Assembly: GCF_902728265.1 (NCBI RefSeq)
Contig: NZ_CACVBR010000006.1
Coordinates: 96,819-160,818 of the forward strand
DNA: 64,000 nucleotides
From: Chryseobacterium potabilaquae
GTDB lineage: Bacteria > Bacteroidota > Bacteroidia > Flavobacteriales > Weeksellaceae
Direction: 5' to 3'
The notes under the pieces are model-generated. The model worked only from the letters and a program-made list of their open reading frames with translations, was not told the DNA's origin and did not search any database. Both the position numbers and the translations under genes were made by a program. Position 1 is the stretch's first letter, and every line of letters begins with the position of its first letter. This document shows positions 8,188 through 16,751 of the stretch, piece by piece.

Positions 8188-9819
8188 ATGAATGTAAAGA
8201 AGTTTGCTTTTGGAGCAGCTGTAGTGTTTTTTGCCAACTTTGCTTCGGCACAAACATTACAAGATGGTATTAACAGCATAGACAGTGATAAATTTGCGCA
8301 AGCTAAAAATAATTTCACTCAAATGATTGCTAAAGAACCAACAGCTGAAAATTATTTTTATTTAGGAAATACATTTTTGAAACAAGGAGAACCTGATTTC
8401 GCCAAAGCTACAGAAAATTTTAACAAAGGTCTTGCTGCAGATGCTAAAAGCAATCTTAATAAAATAGGTCTTGCTGCAGTAAAATTAGGAAAAGGAGATA
8501 AAAGTGCAGTAGCAGAAATCCAAAAAGTAGTAGCTGATTCAAAAGAAAAAGATGCTGAAGTATTATTCAGAGCTGCAGAAGCTTTAACTTTATTTGAGAA
8601 AAATAGTTCACCGGATTTAGCAATTGAATACTTGAATAAAGCGATTGAAAGAGCTCAGAAAAAAGAAGTTCCGGCGAATTACTATTATACGCTTGGAGAT
8701 GCTTATAGATTAAAGAAAATTCCTGGAGATGCAATGACAGCTTATGACAAAGCATTACCACTAGCCAAAAATAAAGCATCAGTTTATACAAGAATTGGAA
8801 CTTTGTGGATGGCAGCTCAACAATGGCAACAAGCGAAAACAAGTATTGAGAAAGCAGTTGCTACCGATGCATCATATGCTCCGGCATATAAAGCTATGGC
8901 AGCTTACAACATCAGATATCAAGATAATGCGAAGGCAACTCAAGATCTTATCAATTATACAAAATATGCCGATGAAGATCCATATACACAATTGGAAATT
9001 GCAAAATTGTACTTTACCAATGATGACTATGCCAATTCTAAAATGACCTTAGATAAAGTATTTGATAAAGTTGAAGATCCTATTAAGTTCAAATTAAGAG
9101 CTTATCAGTTATATTCAGAGGGAAAATATGCAGAGGCTAAACAAAGTATGGATACTTTTGTTTCACAAGCGGATAAATCTAGAGTACAACCTGCAGATCA
9201 GGGTCTTCAAGGTCTAATTGCTGCTGGTTTAGCAAAAACCGAGGCTGATGAGGCTAAAAAATCGGCTTTAATGGCTGAATCACAACAAAAAATTGCGATG
9301 GCTAAAGCGGCTAAGGATGAAACTATGAAATGGGATATGGAATTAGCTAAAATATCTGGAGGAGGAGCTTCTCAAGCAGATGCTGATTCAGGGCCGACAA
9401 CTCCGGAGATTGAAGCGTTGAAAAAACAAGTAGCAGCAAATTCTCAAGATTCTGATGCGTTATTTAAATTAGCAACAGCTTATCAAGATGCTAAAAATTG
9501 GAATGGAGCAATTCTTACATGGCAAAAAATGATAGCTCTTCTTCCTGATTGGGCTCCAGGTTACTATAGCCAGGGATATTCTTATCAACAGGCAGGAAAT
9601 AATGATGCCGCAAAAATATCCTATGAGAAATTTATTAGTACAGTAAAACCTGCTGATCAAGAAGCAAATAAACAAACACTTGCGTATGCTTATTTTGCAG
9701 TAGCCTATATGAGTAAAGATACGGATTTGCCTAAAGCAAAAGATTATGTGGCAAAATCTGTGCAACTTGATCCAACTTATCAAGATGCTGTAAAATTAAA
9801 CTCAGAAATTAACAAATAG
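8188..9819 (+). CDS. Secreted tetratricopeptide-repeat protein
   Basis: About 543 residues from the ATG at 8188; in-frame ATGs at 8170 and 8182 would add 6 or 2 residues. A typical signal peptide ends in ANFASAQ. The rest is helical TPR repeats: ENYFYLGNTFLKQGEPDFA-type units appear through the N-terminal two thirds. An Ala/Lys-rich linker (around residues 350-400) precedes a final set of TPRs containing ALFKLATAYQDAKNW and YYSQGYSYQQAGN. It is probably a periplasmic scaffold. It follows the PstS-like gene by about 100 bases, the conserved place for a TPR protein in flavobacterial Ton clusters. It is followed by a strong terminator. Confidence 0.88.
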   Translation: MNVKKFAFGAAVVFFANFASAQTLQDGINSIDSDKFAQAKNNFTQMIAKEPTAENYFYLGNTFLKQGEPDFAKATENFNKGLAADAKSNLNKIGLAAVKLGKGDKSAVAEIQKVVADSKEKDAEVLFRAAEALTLFEKNSSPDLAIEYLNKAIERAQKKEVPANYYYTLGDAYRLKKIPGDAMTAYDKALPLAKNKASVYTRIGTLWMAAQQWQQAKTSIEKAVATDASYAPAYKAMAAYNIRYQDNAKATQDLINYTKYADEDPYTQLEIAKLYFTNDDYANSKMTLDKVFDKVEDPIKFKLRAYQLYSEGKYAEAKQSMDTFVSQADKSRVQPADQGLQGLIAAGLAKTEADEAKKSALMAESQQKIAMAKAAKDETMKWDMELAKISGGGASQADADSGPTTPEIEALKKQVAANSQDSDALFKLATAYQDAKNWNGAILTWQKMIALLPDWAPGYYSQGYSYQQAGNNDAAKISYEKFISTVKPADQEANKQTLAYAYFAVAYMSKDTDLPKAKDYVAKSVQLDPTYQDAVKLNSEINK

Positions 9820-9840
9820 TAATTTAAATTATATTTATTC

Positions 9841-9878
9841 AAACTTCCCATTCATTGTGTATGGGAAGTTTTGTTTTT
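9841..9878 (+). terminator. Terminator after the TPR gene
   Basis: AAACTTCCCAT pairs perfectly with ATGGGAAGTTT, and TTGTTTTT follows. This is a strong intrinsic terminator. Confidence 0.9.
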
Positions 9879-9883
9879 AATCT

Positions 9884-9891
9884 TATCTTTG
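9884..9891 (+). promoter_or_regulatory. -7 box of bshB1, implying a near-leaderless transcript
   Basis: TATCTTTG ends only five bases before the ATG at 9897. With a start about seven bases past the box, the mRNA would begin at or next to the start codon. Confidence 0.55.
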
Positions 9892-9896
9892 AAAAT

Positions 9897-10616
9897 ATGA
9901 AAACAGATATACTTGCTTTTGGAGCGCATCCTGATGATGTAGAGTTGGGGTGTGGAGGAACAATTGCTAAATTGGTTTCAGAGGGTAAAATATGTGCTAT
10001 TGTTGATCTTACAAAGGGTGAATTAGGTACAAGAGGAACCGATGAAACACGAAAAGTTGAAGCAATGAATGCAGCAAAAATTTTAGGTGTTTCTGCTAGA
10101 GAAAACCTTGGAATGAAAGATGGTTTTCTAGAGAATTCTGAAGAGTATCAAATGAGGATAGTAAAAATGATTCGCAAATATAGGCCAGAAATCGTCTTGG
10201 CTAATGCAATTGATGATAGACATCCAGACCATGCTAAAGGAGCGAAATTAGTGTCAGATGCTTGCTTTTTAGCAGGGTTAAGAAAGATTGAAACTGTTGT
10301 GGAAGGAGAAAGTCAGGAAGTATGGAGACCTAAACATGTTTTTCATTATATTCAATGGAAGGATATAAAGCCGGAATTTGTCATTGATATTTCGGAATAT
10401 CTTGATCAAAAAATTGAAGCGTGTATGGCTTTTAAAACACAATTTTATGATCCTACATCAACAGAACCTGTCACTCCAATTGCTACAAAAGACTTCTATG
10501 AGAGTTTAACCTACCGAGCTCAGGATTTAGGACGCCTTTCGGGAGTTGCTTATGCTGAGGGATTTACGACTGAGAAGCTCATTGCGATGAAAAATTTTGA
10601 TGGAATTGTTTGGTAA
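9897..10616 (+). CDS. bshB1: Bacillithiol biosynthesis deacetylase BshB1
   Basis: A 239-residue zinc-dependent deacetylase of the LmbE/PIG-L family. It removes the acetyl group from N-acetylglucosaminyl-malate, the second step of bacillithiol synthesis. The metal-binding motif AHPDDVELGCGG sits at the N-terminus, and the second motif DDRHPDHAKG (His/Asp/His) in the middle. I chose the ATG at 9897 because MKTDILAFGAHPDD is the normal family N-terminus; the 14 upstream in-frame codons overlap the -7 box. The specific BshB1 call rests on overall resemblance to the Bacteroidota protein; a related GlcNAc deacetylase is the alternative. bshA and bshC are not in the window. Confidence 0.88.
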   Translation: MKTDILAFGAHPDDVELGCGGTIAKLVSEGKICAIVDLTKGELGTRGTDETRKVEAMNAAKILGVSARENLGMKDGFLENSEEYQMRIVKMIRKYRPEIVLANAIDDRHPDHAKGAKLVSDACFLAGLRKIETVVEGESQEVWRPKHVFHYIQWKDIKPEFVIDISEYLDQKIEACMAFKTQFYDPTSTEPVTPIATKDFYESLTYRAQDLGRLSGVAYAEGFTTEKLIAMKNFDGIVW

Positions 10617-10639
10617 TTAAAAAATCTTCCCTATATTTG
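10609..10639 (+). promoter_or_regulatory. Promoter of tRNA-His
   Basis: -33 TTTG (10609-10612), a 19-base spacer and -7 TATATTTG (10632-10639) form a near-ideal Bacteroidota promoter. The -33 element overlaps the last codons of bshB1. Confidence 0.75.
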
Positions 10640-10651
10640 CACTCACAAAAC

Positions 10652-10729
<78 letters not shown>

Positions 10730-10733
10730 TATT

Positions 10734-10769
10734 AAACACATTTTCTTAATGAAAATGTGTTTTTTTTTG
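10734..10769 (+). terminator. Terminator after tRNA-His
   Basis: AAACACATTTTC pairs with GAAAATGTGTTT across a 5-base loop, followed by a long T run. Confidence 0.92.
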
Positions 10770-10803
10770 TTTTAATTGGATCCCTTATTTTTATTTTTGA
10801 GCA

Positions 10804-10832
10804 TAAAAAAAGCATCATTTTCAGATGCTTAT
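10804..10832 (-). terminator. Terminator of the PUR gene
   Basis: AAGCATC/GATGCTT stem with a T run on the minus-strand side. T residues also follow on the plus side, so it may act both ways. Confidence 0.75.
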
Positions 10833-10853
10833 GTTTTTTTAATATTGATTAAT

Positions 10854-11189
10854 TTAAACTTCGTCGTCAGAATCTATGGTGTATGATCTGCTTTTGAAGT
10901 CTTTGTCATGTTTTTCTGAAATTACATCCTCACCTTTTTCGTTAATGATGAAATCTGTGGACTCATTAAACATCTCCTGAAAACTTTTAAAATCTTCTTT
11001 ATAAAGATAAATTTTGTGTTTCTCGAATGTAGCTTCTCCATTCTCCCCGAAATTCTTTTTACTTTCGGTAATTGTAAGGTAATAATCCCCTGCTTTCGTC
11101 TCGCGCACATCAAAGAAATAAGTTCTTCTTCCTGCTTTTAACACCTTGGTGAAAATCTCATTTTCATGGCGTTCCTTGTATTCACTCAT
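10854..11189 (-). CDS. PUR family DNA/RNA-binding protein (DUF3276)
   Basis: A 111-residue protein of the bacterial PUR-alpha-like family (DUF3276). These are single-stranded nucleic-acid-binding proteins with a beta-beta-beta-beta-alpha repeat that dimerises. The family pattern is visible: EIFTKVLKAGRRTYFFDVRETK, then DYYLTITESK and a K-rich strand with IYLYKEDFKSF. The acidic C-terminal tail ends in DSDDEV. It is a single gene with its own terminator, downstream of and parallel to the ABC exporter gene. The role in the cell is not established. Confidence 0.9.
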   Translation of the reverse strand: MSEYKERHENEIFTKVLKAGRRTYFFDVRETKAGDYYLTITESKKNFGENGEATFEKHKIYLYKEDFKSFQEMFNESTDFIINEKGEDVISEKHDKDFKSRSYTIDSDDEV

Positions 11190-11288
11190 TGTTAGATATT
11201 TTTTAATCTTGTTAAGAACAAATATAAAAGTTTTCTTTTAATCACAAAATTTTTTTTATGATTTAATTAACATTCCTGAATAAATTAG

Positions 11289-12950
11289 CTATGCAGTTAC
11301 AGAATTGTTAAATTCTGTAAGATTAATAATCTTATCCGCTTTTTGCGCGCTAGACTCTCTGTGTGTGATAATTATGGATGTTGCGTTGCGTATTTTTTTA
11401 TCTATATTTTCTAAAATATTTTGTTCTGTTTCGGTATCGAGAGCAGACAAAGAATCATCAAAAATTATAATATTTGGGTCTTTAATTAAGGCTCTTGCTA
11501 TACATATTCTTTGTTTTTGCCCTCCGGAAAGCATAACGCCTCGCTCGCCAACAAGTGTTTTATATCCTTCTTTGAACTCTATAATATTTTTATGAACATC
11601 TGCTATTTTAGCATATTCATATACTTTTTCATGGGAAGGATGATCAATAGCAAAACCAATATTGTTTTCAATAGAATCTGAAAATAAATAGCTTTCTTGA
11701 GGAATATAGCCTATAAAGTTTCTATAATTATCTAAATTATGCTCTTTTAGGTTTTTTCCATCAATTAAGATTTCCCCTTTACTAGGGTCAATTAAGCGAC
11801 AAAGAAGCAAGGCAATAGTAGATTTTCCACTGCCTGTTTTACCCATAATGGCAATAGATTGCCCGGCGTTTACCTTAAAGCTTAAATTATCTAAAGCTTT
11901 TATTCCTGTATTTGGATACACATAAGAGACGTTCTTGAACTCTATATCTCCTTTAATGGGATAATGATCGAAATTTGTATTAATAATTTCTGTCTTTTTA
12001 TCCAAAAATTCATTAATTCTTTGCATTGAAGCTTCTGCTCTTTGGTTAACAGAAGTTACCCAGCCCACCATAGAAAACGGCCAAATTAGGATGTTGATAT
12101 ACATGAAAAAATCTGCAATCTTTCCTACACTTAATTGCCCATCAATATACTTTTGTCCTCCAATAAGTATAATGGCTACGTTTAGTAATCCGATAACAAA
12201 TAGAATGATAGTAAAGAAATAAGCTTCTGTCTTGGCTAGATTAAGCGCTTTATCTTGATAATCGGTTACTTTAATGCTGTAGTTTTTTTTGATATAATTT
12301 TCTCTCGCAAAAAATTTAACCACTCGGATCCCAGAAAAACTATCTTGAACAAAAGTGGAAATCGCAGATTGGCTTTTTTGCATAATTTTCGACTTTCGAT
12401 TGATAATCGAGCTTACTTTGAAAATTATATAAGATAAAATAGGAAGTGGTAGTAATGTCCATAAAGTCATGGATACATCTGTTTTTATCATATAAATACT
12501 CGTGATCAATAGGAGTATTATTAAATTGACCACATACATTACTCCGGGGCCAAGATACATTCTTACGGCTACGACATCTTCACTTAATCGGTTCATAAGG
12601 TCACCAATAGTAGTTTGTTTGTAATCCGTTAAAGATAGCTCTTGATAATGTCTATAAATTTTATTCTTGAGTTCATATTCAATTCTTCTTGAAGCGACAA
12701 TGATTGTTTGTCTCATCATAAAGGTAAAGAATCCGGTTAACAAGGAACAGCCTACAATAATTCCTACATAAATTAATACTTGATTGTTAAAACCTAGATT
12801 TCCATTTTTTGTGAGTTCATCCACAGATTTTCCCACAAATTGGACTTTGTATATATTGAAAAAGTTACTTGCTATGATAAATAATAACCCCCAAAACAAA
12901 AGTGCTTTGTGTTTCCAAAAATAAGGGTTTAACGTTTTTAATGCTTTCAT
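11289..12950 (-). CDS. ABC transporter, fused permease and ATPase (exporter type)
   Basis: A 553-residue half-transporter of the MsbA/MdlB type. An N-terminal six-helix membrane domain (about residues 15-300) is followed by the ATPase domain (about 330-545). Visible ATPase motifs are Walker A GKTGSGKST, the signature LSGGQKQR, and Walker B IIIFDDSLSALD, with a switch His in IIITHR. The residue after the Walker B Asp is Asp rather than the usual catalytic Glu, a trait often seen in half-transporters working as heterodimers. No second ABC gene is adjacent, so the partner, if any, is elsewhere. The substrate cannot be told. It is divergent from nusB, with a short shared upstream region. Confidence 0.93.
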   Translation of the reverse strand: MKALKTLNPYFWKHKALLFWGLLFIIASNFFNIYKVQFVGKSVDELTKNGNLGFNNQVLIYVGIIVGCSLLTGFFTFMMRQTIIVASRRIEYELKNKIYRHYQELSLTDYKQTTIGDLMNRLSEDVVAVRMYLGPGVMYVVNLIILLLITSIYMIKTDVSMTLWTLLPLPILSYIIFKVSSIINRKSKIMQKSQSAISTFVQDSFSGIRVVKFFARENYIKKNYSIKVTDYQDKALNLAKTEAYFFTIILFVIGLLNVAIILIGGQKYIDGQLSVGKIADFFMYINILIWPFSMVGWVTSVNQRAEASMQRINEFLDKKTEIINTNFDHYPIKGDIEFKNVSYVYPNTGIKALDNLSFKVNAGQSIAIMGKTGSGKSTIALLLCRLIDPSKGEILIDGKNLKEHNLDNYRNFIGYIPQESYLFSDSIENNIGFAIDHPSHEKVYEYAKIADVHKNIIEFKEGYKTLVGERGVMLSGGQKQRICIARALIKDPNIIIFDDSLSALDTETEQNILENIDKKIRNATSIIITHRESSAQKADKIINLTEFNNSVTA

Positions 12951-12959
12951 AAGGTTTTA

Positions 12960-12967
12960 CAAAATTA
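12960..12967 (-). promoter_or_regulatory. Possible -7 box of the ABC exporter gene
   Basis: TAATTTTG on the minus strand ends ten bases before the ATG, leaving almost no leader. It could be chance in this AT-rich spacer. Confidence 0.35.
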
Positions 12968-13011
12968 CGAAAATGTGATTAGAATACGAATTTCATAAAT
13001 TTTAAATTTTG

Positions 13012-13019
13012 TATCTTTG
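13012..13019 (+). promoter_or_regulatory. -7 box of nusB
   Basis: TATCTTTG followed by CAC, 23 bases before the nusB ATG, in the form seen at other starts in this window. Confidence 0.6.
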
Positions 13020-13042
13020 CACTTATAAAAAAAGCTCTTTGA

Positions 13043-13948
13043 ATGTTAGGAAGACGACAAATCCGTGAAAAAGTGGTACAATCAGTATATTCGTACTATC
13101 AGAATCCTGTAAAGTTTGATGTTTTAGAGAAAAATATGTTCTCTGGTATAGAAAAAATCTATTATCTGTATGTTTATGAACTCAATTTTTTAGTGGCCTT
13201 AAAAGAATTGGCTGAGAATCAAATAGAAATTGGGAAAAATAAATATCTTAAAACGGAAGCGGATATTAATCCTAACCAAAAATTTATCAATAATCAGGTT
13301 TTAATCAAGTTAGAAGAAAACCCTGAGCGATTATTTTTTACCGGCCAGCATAAGCAGTTAAAATGGGATCTTCATGATGATTTACTAGTCAAGACTTTTC
13401 AGAAAATTACGGCAGGTAAGAGATATCAAGATTTTATGAAAGTTGATGGATATTCCTTTGAAGAAGATCAGAAATTTATAGGGAAATTATTCTTAAGATA
13501 TATTGCTGAAAATGACGATTTCCATGATTATCTTGGGGATAAAGAATTAAGCTGGTATGATGATATTCATATTGCGAATTCTATGGTTCAGAAAACAATT
13601 GGATTTTTAAGAGAAGATGAAGATAGCAGAACTTTAATTAAAATGATTAAAGATGATGATGATAAAACGTTTGCAAGCAAGTTGTTGAGAGATACATTAA
13701 ATAGCTGGGAAAATAACGAAAAGAAATTAGCGGAAAGATTAGAAAATTGGGATTTGGAAAGAGTTTCTTTAATGGATAAGGTTATCTTATCAATAGCGAT
13801 ATCAGAGCTGGATAACTTTTCTTTTACCCCTTCAAGAGTAATTATTAATGAATATATAGAAGTAGCAAAAGTATTTGCGACAGATAGGTCTAATATTTTT
13901 ATTAATGGTATTTTAGATAAATACTGTAAAGATCAAAATAGAATTTAA
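13043..13948 (+). CDS. nusB: Transcription antitermination factor NusB (long form)
   Basis: A 301-residue RNA-binding factor of rRNA antitermination complexes. The N-terminal MLGRRQIREKVVQSVYSY is the NusB start. The conserved C-terminal part is present: a WDLERVSLMDKVILSIAISEL segment and INEYIEVAKVF with a DRSNIFINGILD ending. It is twice the length of E. coli NusB (139 residues) because of a helical insertion in the middle, the normal state in Bacteroidota. It begins a run nusB - DUF1573 lipoprotein - yajC on one strand with gaps of about 20-40 bases, so the three are probably co-transcribed to the terminator at 14906. Confidence 0.95.
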   Translation: MLGRRQIREKVVQSVYSYYQNPVKFDVLEKNMFSGIEKIYYLYVYELNFLVALKELAENQIEIGKNKYLKTEADINPNQKFINNQVLIKLEENPERLFFTGQHKQLKWDLHDDLLVKTFQKITAGKRYQDFMKVDGYSFEEDQKFIGKLFLRYIAENDDFHDYLGDKELSWYDDIHIANSMVQKTIGFLREDEDSRTLIKMIKDDDDKTFASKLLRDTLNSWENNEKKLAERLENWDLERVSLMDKVILSIAISELDNFSFTPSRVIINEYIEVAKVFATDRSNIFINGILDKYCKDQNRI

Positions 13949-13985
13949 TATGAAATCAATGATTTGTGAATACATTTTAAGAAAT

Positions 13986-14498
13986 ATGAAAAATATGAAC
14001 AAAAAAGCGTTATCAATTTTCGTTTTGTCTATTATAGGCATGGGTTTGGTCTCTTGTAAAAAAGAAAATAAAGCACAAGAACAAGTTATTTTATCAGGTC
14101 ATCCTAAAGATGGAATTGATAGTGCAGCTCAAATTTCTTCATCTCCTGCTGAGGAAGTAAAAATGCCTGCTCAATCTACTCAACCATCAACAACAATTGC
14201 CTTATCTGAAAGTAATTTTGATTTTGGAAAAATTAAGAAAGGAGATAAGGTAGAACATGAGTATGAAATAACCAATACAGGAAAAAATCCTTTGGTAATC
14301 TCTGAGGTTAAACCAGGATGTGGATGTACAGCTCCGGATTTTACAAAAGAGCCTATTATGCCAGGTAAAAAAGGGAAGATTACATTGCATTTTGATTCTA
14401 CAAACTTTGAGGGAAATGTTCAAAAGTATGCAGATGTTTTTGCTAATGTAGATGATGCTCCTATCCAGTTAACATTCACGGCGAATATTCAACCTTAA
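13986..14498 (+). CDS. DUF1573 lipoprotein
   Basis: About 170 residues. I start it at the ATG at 13986 (the ATG at 13995 is equally possible), because an MNKKALSIFVL signal with lipobox GLVSC follows directly. The track-length form from 13950 would bury the signal behind 12 extra residues. After an Ala/Ser/Pro linker comes an Ig-like DUF1573 domain with FDFGKIKKGD and the hallmark PGCGCTAPDF. Such domains resemble ASH/MSP beta-sandwiches and act outside the cytoplasm; no precise role is known. It lies between nusB and yajC, a conserved neighbourhood in flavobacteria. Confidence 0.88.
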   Translation: MKNMNKKALSIFVLSIIGMGLVSCKKENKAQEQVILSGHPKDGIDSAAQISSSPAEEVKMPAQSTQPSTTIALSESNFDFGKIKKGDKVEHEYEITNTGKNPLVISEVKPGCGCTAPDFTKEPIMPGKKGKITLHFDSTNFEGNVQKYADVFANVDDAPIQLTFTANIQP

Positions 14499-14518
14499 TA
14501 TTATAAATAGTAAAAAAT

Positions 14519-14881
14519 ATGCTAACAATGTTTTTACAAGCACAACCACAAGGGTCCTCTTCTATGATGTTGATCATGATGGGTGTGATGTTTGTAGGAT
14601 TTTATTTTCTGATGATTAGACCTCAGATGAAAAAACAAAAGCAAGAGAAAAACTTTCAAGAAACTCTAAAAGTGGGAACTCGAGTAGTGCTTACTTCAGG
14701 CCTTCACGGAAGAATTGCTCAGGTTCAAGAGGATGGTTTCGTCATTGAAACGTTGTCAGGAAAATTAAAATTTGAAAAAGCTGCTGTTTCAAGAGAGTTT
14801 ACAGAAGCTCGTTTTGGAGATAAATCAAAAACAGCTGATAAGCAGACAGAGAAAAAAGAAATTGAAACTGAAAAAAAATAG
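14519..14881 (+). CDS. yajC: Preprotein translocase subunit YajC
   Basis: A 120-residue accessory subunit of the SecDF-YajC complex in the inner membrane. One N-terminal helix (about residues 14-34) ends in FLMIRPQMKKQKQ, the hallmark YajC motif. A small cytoplasmic domain follows with VGTRVVLTSGLHGRI and a charged Lys/Glu tail. It is the last gene of the nusB run and is followed 24 bases later by a clear terminator. Confidence 0.95.
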   Translation: MLTMFLQAQPQGSSSMMLIMMGVMFVGFYFLMIRPQMKKQKQEKNFQETLKVGTRVVLTSGLHGRIAQVQEDGFVIETLSGKLKFEKAAVSREFTEARFGDKSKTADKQTEKKEIETEKK

Positions 14882-14905
14882 TTTTCAATTTTTAAAATAT
14901 ATCTA

Positions 14906-14944
14906 AAACAGCGGTGTGAACTTTGTTCATACCGCTGTTTTTTT
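14906..14944 (+). terminator. Terminator after yajC
   Basis: AAACAGCGGT pairs with ACCGCTGTTT, with an inner GAAC/GTTC pair, followed by seven T. Confidence 0.92.
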
Positions 14945-15021
14945 ACGGATATTTAGACGTAAGTTAATTACTATGATTATATTTTTTTAATTTGCACTTT
15001 ATAATTTATACTATTTCTCAA

Positions 15022-15753
15022 ATGAATCAAAATAGAGATAAAAATGTTCTCATTTTAGGAGCTAATTCTGATGTAGCAAAGGAATGTATCAAGCAATATG
15101 TGAAGAAAGGATTTTATGTGGTTGCTGCGTCTAGAAATATACAATCATTGAATCATTTTGTAGAAGATAATCAAATGGTTGAGAAAGTAAGAGTTTTGTA
15201 TTTTGATTCTATGGCATTTGATACCCATCAAAAATTTTATAATGATCTCCCGATAAAACCTCATATTGTAGTATACGCTGCGGGTTTTTTAGTGGATAAT
15301 GAAAGGGCATTGAGAGAATTTAAAGAAACTCAACAAATGATGATCACCAATTATATGGGGGCTGTATCTGTTCTTAATATTATTGCGACGGATGTGAATA
15401 ATAAAAATTTAGAAAGAATCATCGGGCTTTCATCTCTTTCTGGGGTAAGAGGAAGGAAAAGTAATTTTATTTATGGTAGTACAAAAGCAGCTTTTACAAC
15501 TTATTTAGCAGGCTTAAGACAAGAACTTGCTTCCAGAAATATTCGAGTAAATGCTTTGGTAATTGGGTATATCAGAACAAAAATTAATGAAGGGCTTAAG
15601 CTGAATGAATCTTTAATTATGGAACCTGGCTATGTTGCAAAATTCATCGTCAATGCAGGCAACTCTTTTACAATTGTTCCTAATTTTAAATGGAAGATTA
15701 TTTATTTAATTTTGAAAATTCTTCCTGAGAGCTTAGTTGCCAAATTACCATGA
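15022..15753 (+). CDS. SDR family NAD(P)-dependent oxidoreductase
   Basis: A 243-residue short-chain dehydrogenase/reductase. The nucleotide loop is the variant GANSDVAKE rather than GxxxGxG, as in the DprE2-like subgroup. The catalytic set is present: Ser138 in LSSLSG and Tyr151/Lys155 in YGSTKAA. The ATG at 15022 is preferred because MNQNRDKNVLILGA is a normal SDR start; the longer frame has no ATG before it. A C-terminal hydrophobic segment (KIIYLILKILPESL) could be a membrane anchor. The substrate is unknown. It stands alone after the yajC terminator, and its stop codon abuts the stop of the convergent gene with no base between. Confidence 0.88.
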   Translation: MNQNRDKNVLILGANSDVAKECIKQYVKKGFYVVAASRNIQSLNHFVEDNQMVEKVRVLYFDSMAFDTHQKFYNDLPIKPHIVVYAAGFLVDNERALREFKETQQMMITNYMGAVSVLNIIATDVNNKNLERIIGLSSLSGVRGRKSNFIYGSTKAAFTTYLAGLRQELASRNIRVNALVIGYIRTKINEGLKLNESLIMEPGYVAKFIVNAGNSFTIVPNFKWKIIYLILKILPESLVAKLP

Positions 15754-16710
15754 TTAATAAGCGTCTCTTACCCAAAAGAAATCCTCCTCCTTTTTACTTG
15801 TTTTTAACTTTTTTAAAATGATTCGGAATTGTTCTATTTGTTTGTTATTTAAATGATTATGTTTTTTGTAAAATTGAGCTAGACGTTCTATTTCACGATC
15901 ATAAAAATCACTCTGATCATTGGGACTAGTATAACCATATTCATTGTAATAAGTATCCATGTCACTCATGAACTCATTCAGTTTTTTCTCAAGCTCGTCC
16001 GATAAGTAAAATTCTTCTACGATAAATTTACAGTAAAAAGGTTTGTTCTTTTTGTCATTGGGAAAGGGGTTTTCATTAATATAAGCATTAATATAATCCT
16101 GATTAAACAATAAATTCTGTGTTTCAGAAGATATCTTGACTAAGTCGAAAAAATTAAAAAGAGCTTCATTATTTTGATTGAACATCATGGCTTTGACAAT
16201 AACATGATTTTTAGGTAAAGGGGGAGTATGTATTCCTACTTGGTTAGCTAACATGAATTTATTCATCTCGGAATAATCATAGTTATCATTCATCACAGTG
16301 CAATAAATCATTAAATAATTATTGTCTTTTTTGTTTTTTTCTACCCCTTTATAAGCAATACAGTTTTTGTAAGAATCAACTTCGTAGAGATTTTCGTCTT
16401 TTTCAAAATCCATTTGTAAAGTACCCATGTATTCGCTACTGCCACTCTGATGAAGAAATTTTTCATTCAACAGATAGCCGGTAAGATAATGGTCTTTATG
16501 CTGCCAGGAAAAGTGCTTTTTATAGCTGCTATCCCAACTTTCCCCATAATCGATGATTAAATTGTCGGTTTTTGAATCGTTACTATAAATACTGAAATTA
16601 TTATCTTCTTTAATACTATAATGAAGTATACGATCGTAGGACAATTTTTTAATCTGAGCATTAATAATTATAGAAAATAAAAATAAAATAAGAAAAATTT
16701 TTTTTTTCAT
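15754..16710 (-). CDS. Secreted protein of unknown function
   Basis: A 318-residue protein I do not recognise. It has a clear signal peptide (MKKKIFLILFLFSIIINAQ). The mature protein is rich in Asn, Lys, Asp and Tyr with no Cys cluster. The N-terminal half looks beta-rich, with repeated Tyr/Asn segments. The C-terminal 80 residues look helical and charged (YLSDELEKKLNEF, RLAQFYKKHNHLNNKQIEQF). It starts 41 bases after the ligD stop on the same strand without a visible terminator, so it may ride on the ku-ligD transcript. A functional link to DNA repair is unlikely for an exported protein. Confidence 0.7.
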   Translation of the reverse strand: MKKKIFLILFLFSIIINAQIKKLSYDRILHYSIKEDNNFSIYSNDSKTDNLIIDYGESWDSSYKKHFSWQHKDHYLTGYLLNEKFLHQSGSSEYMGTLQMDFEKDENLYEVDSYKNCIAYKGVEKNKKDNNYLMIYCTVMNDNYDYSEMNKFMLANQVGIHTPPLPKNHVIVKAMMFNQNNEALFNFFDLVKISSETQNLLFNQDYINAYINENPFPNDKKNKPFYCKFIVEEFYLSDELEKKLNEFMSDMDTYYNEYGYTSPNDQSDFYDREIERLAQFYKKHNHLNNKQIEQFRIILKKLKTSKKEEDFFWVRDAY

Positions 16711-16751
16711 CAGAAATGTGTTTCTTCAAAAATACTAATAAAGTTAAATAG

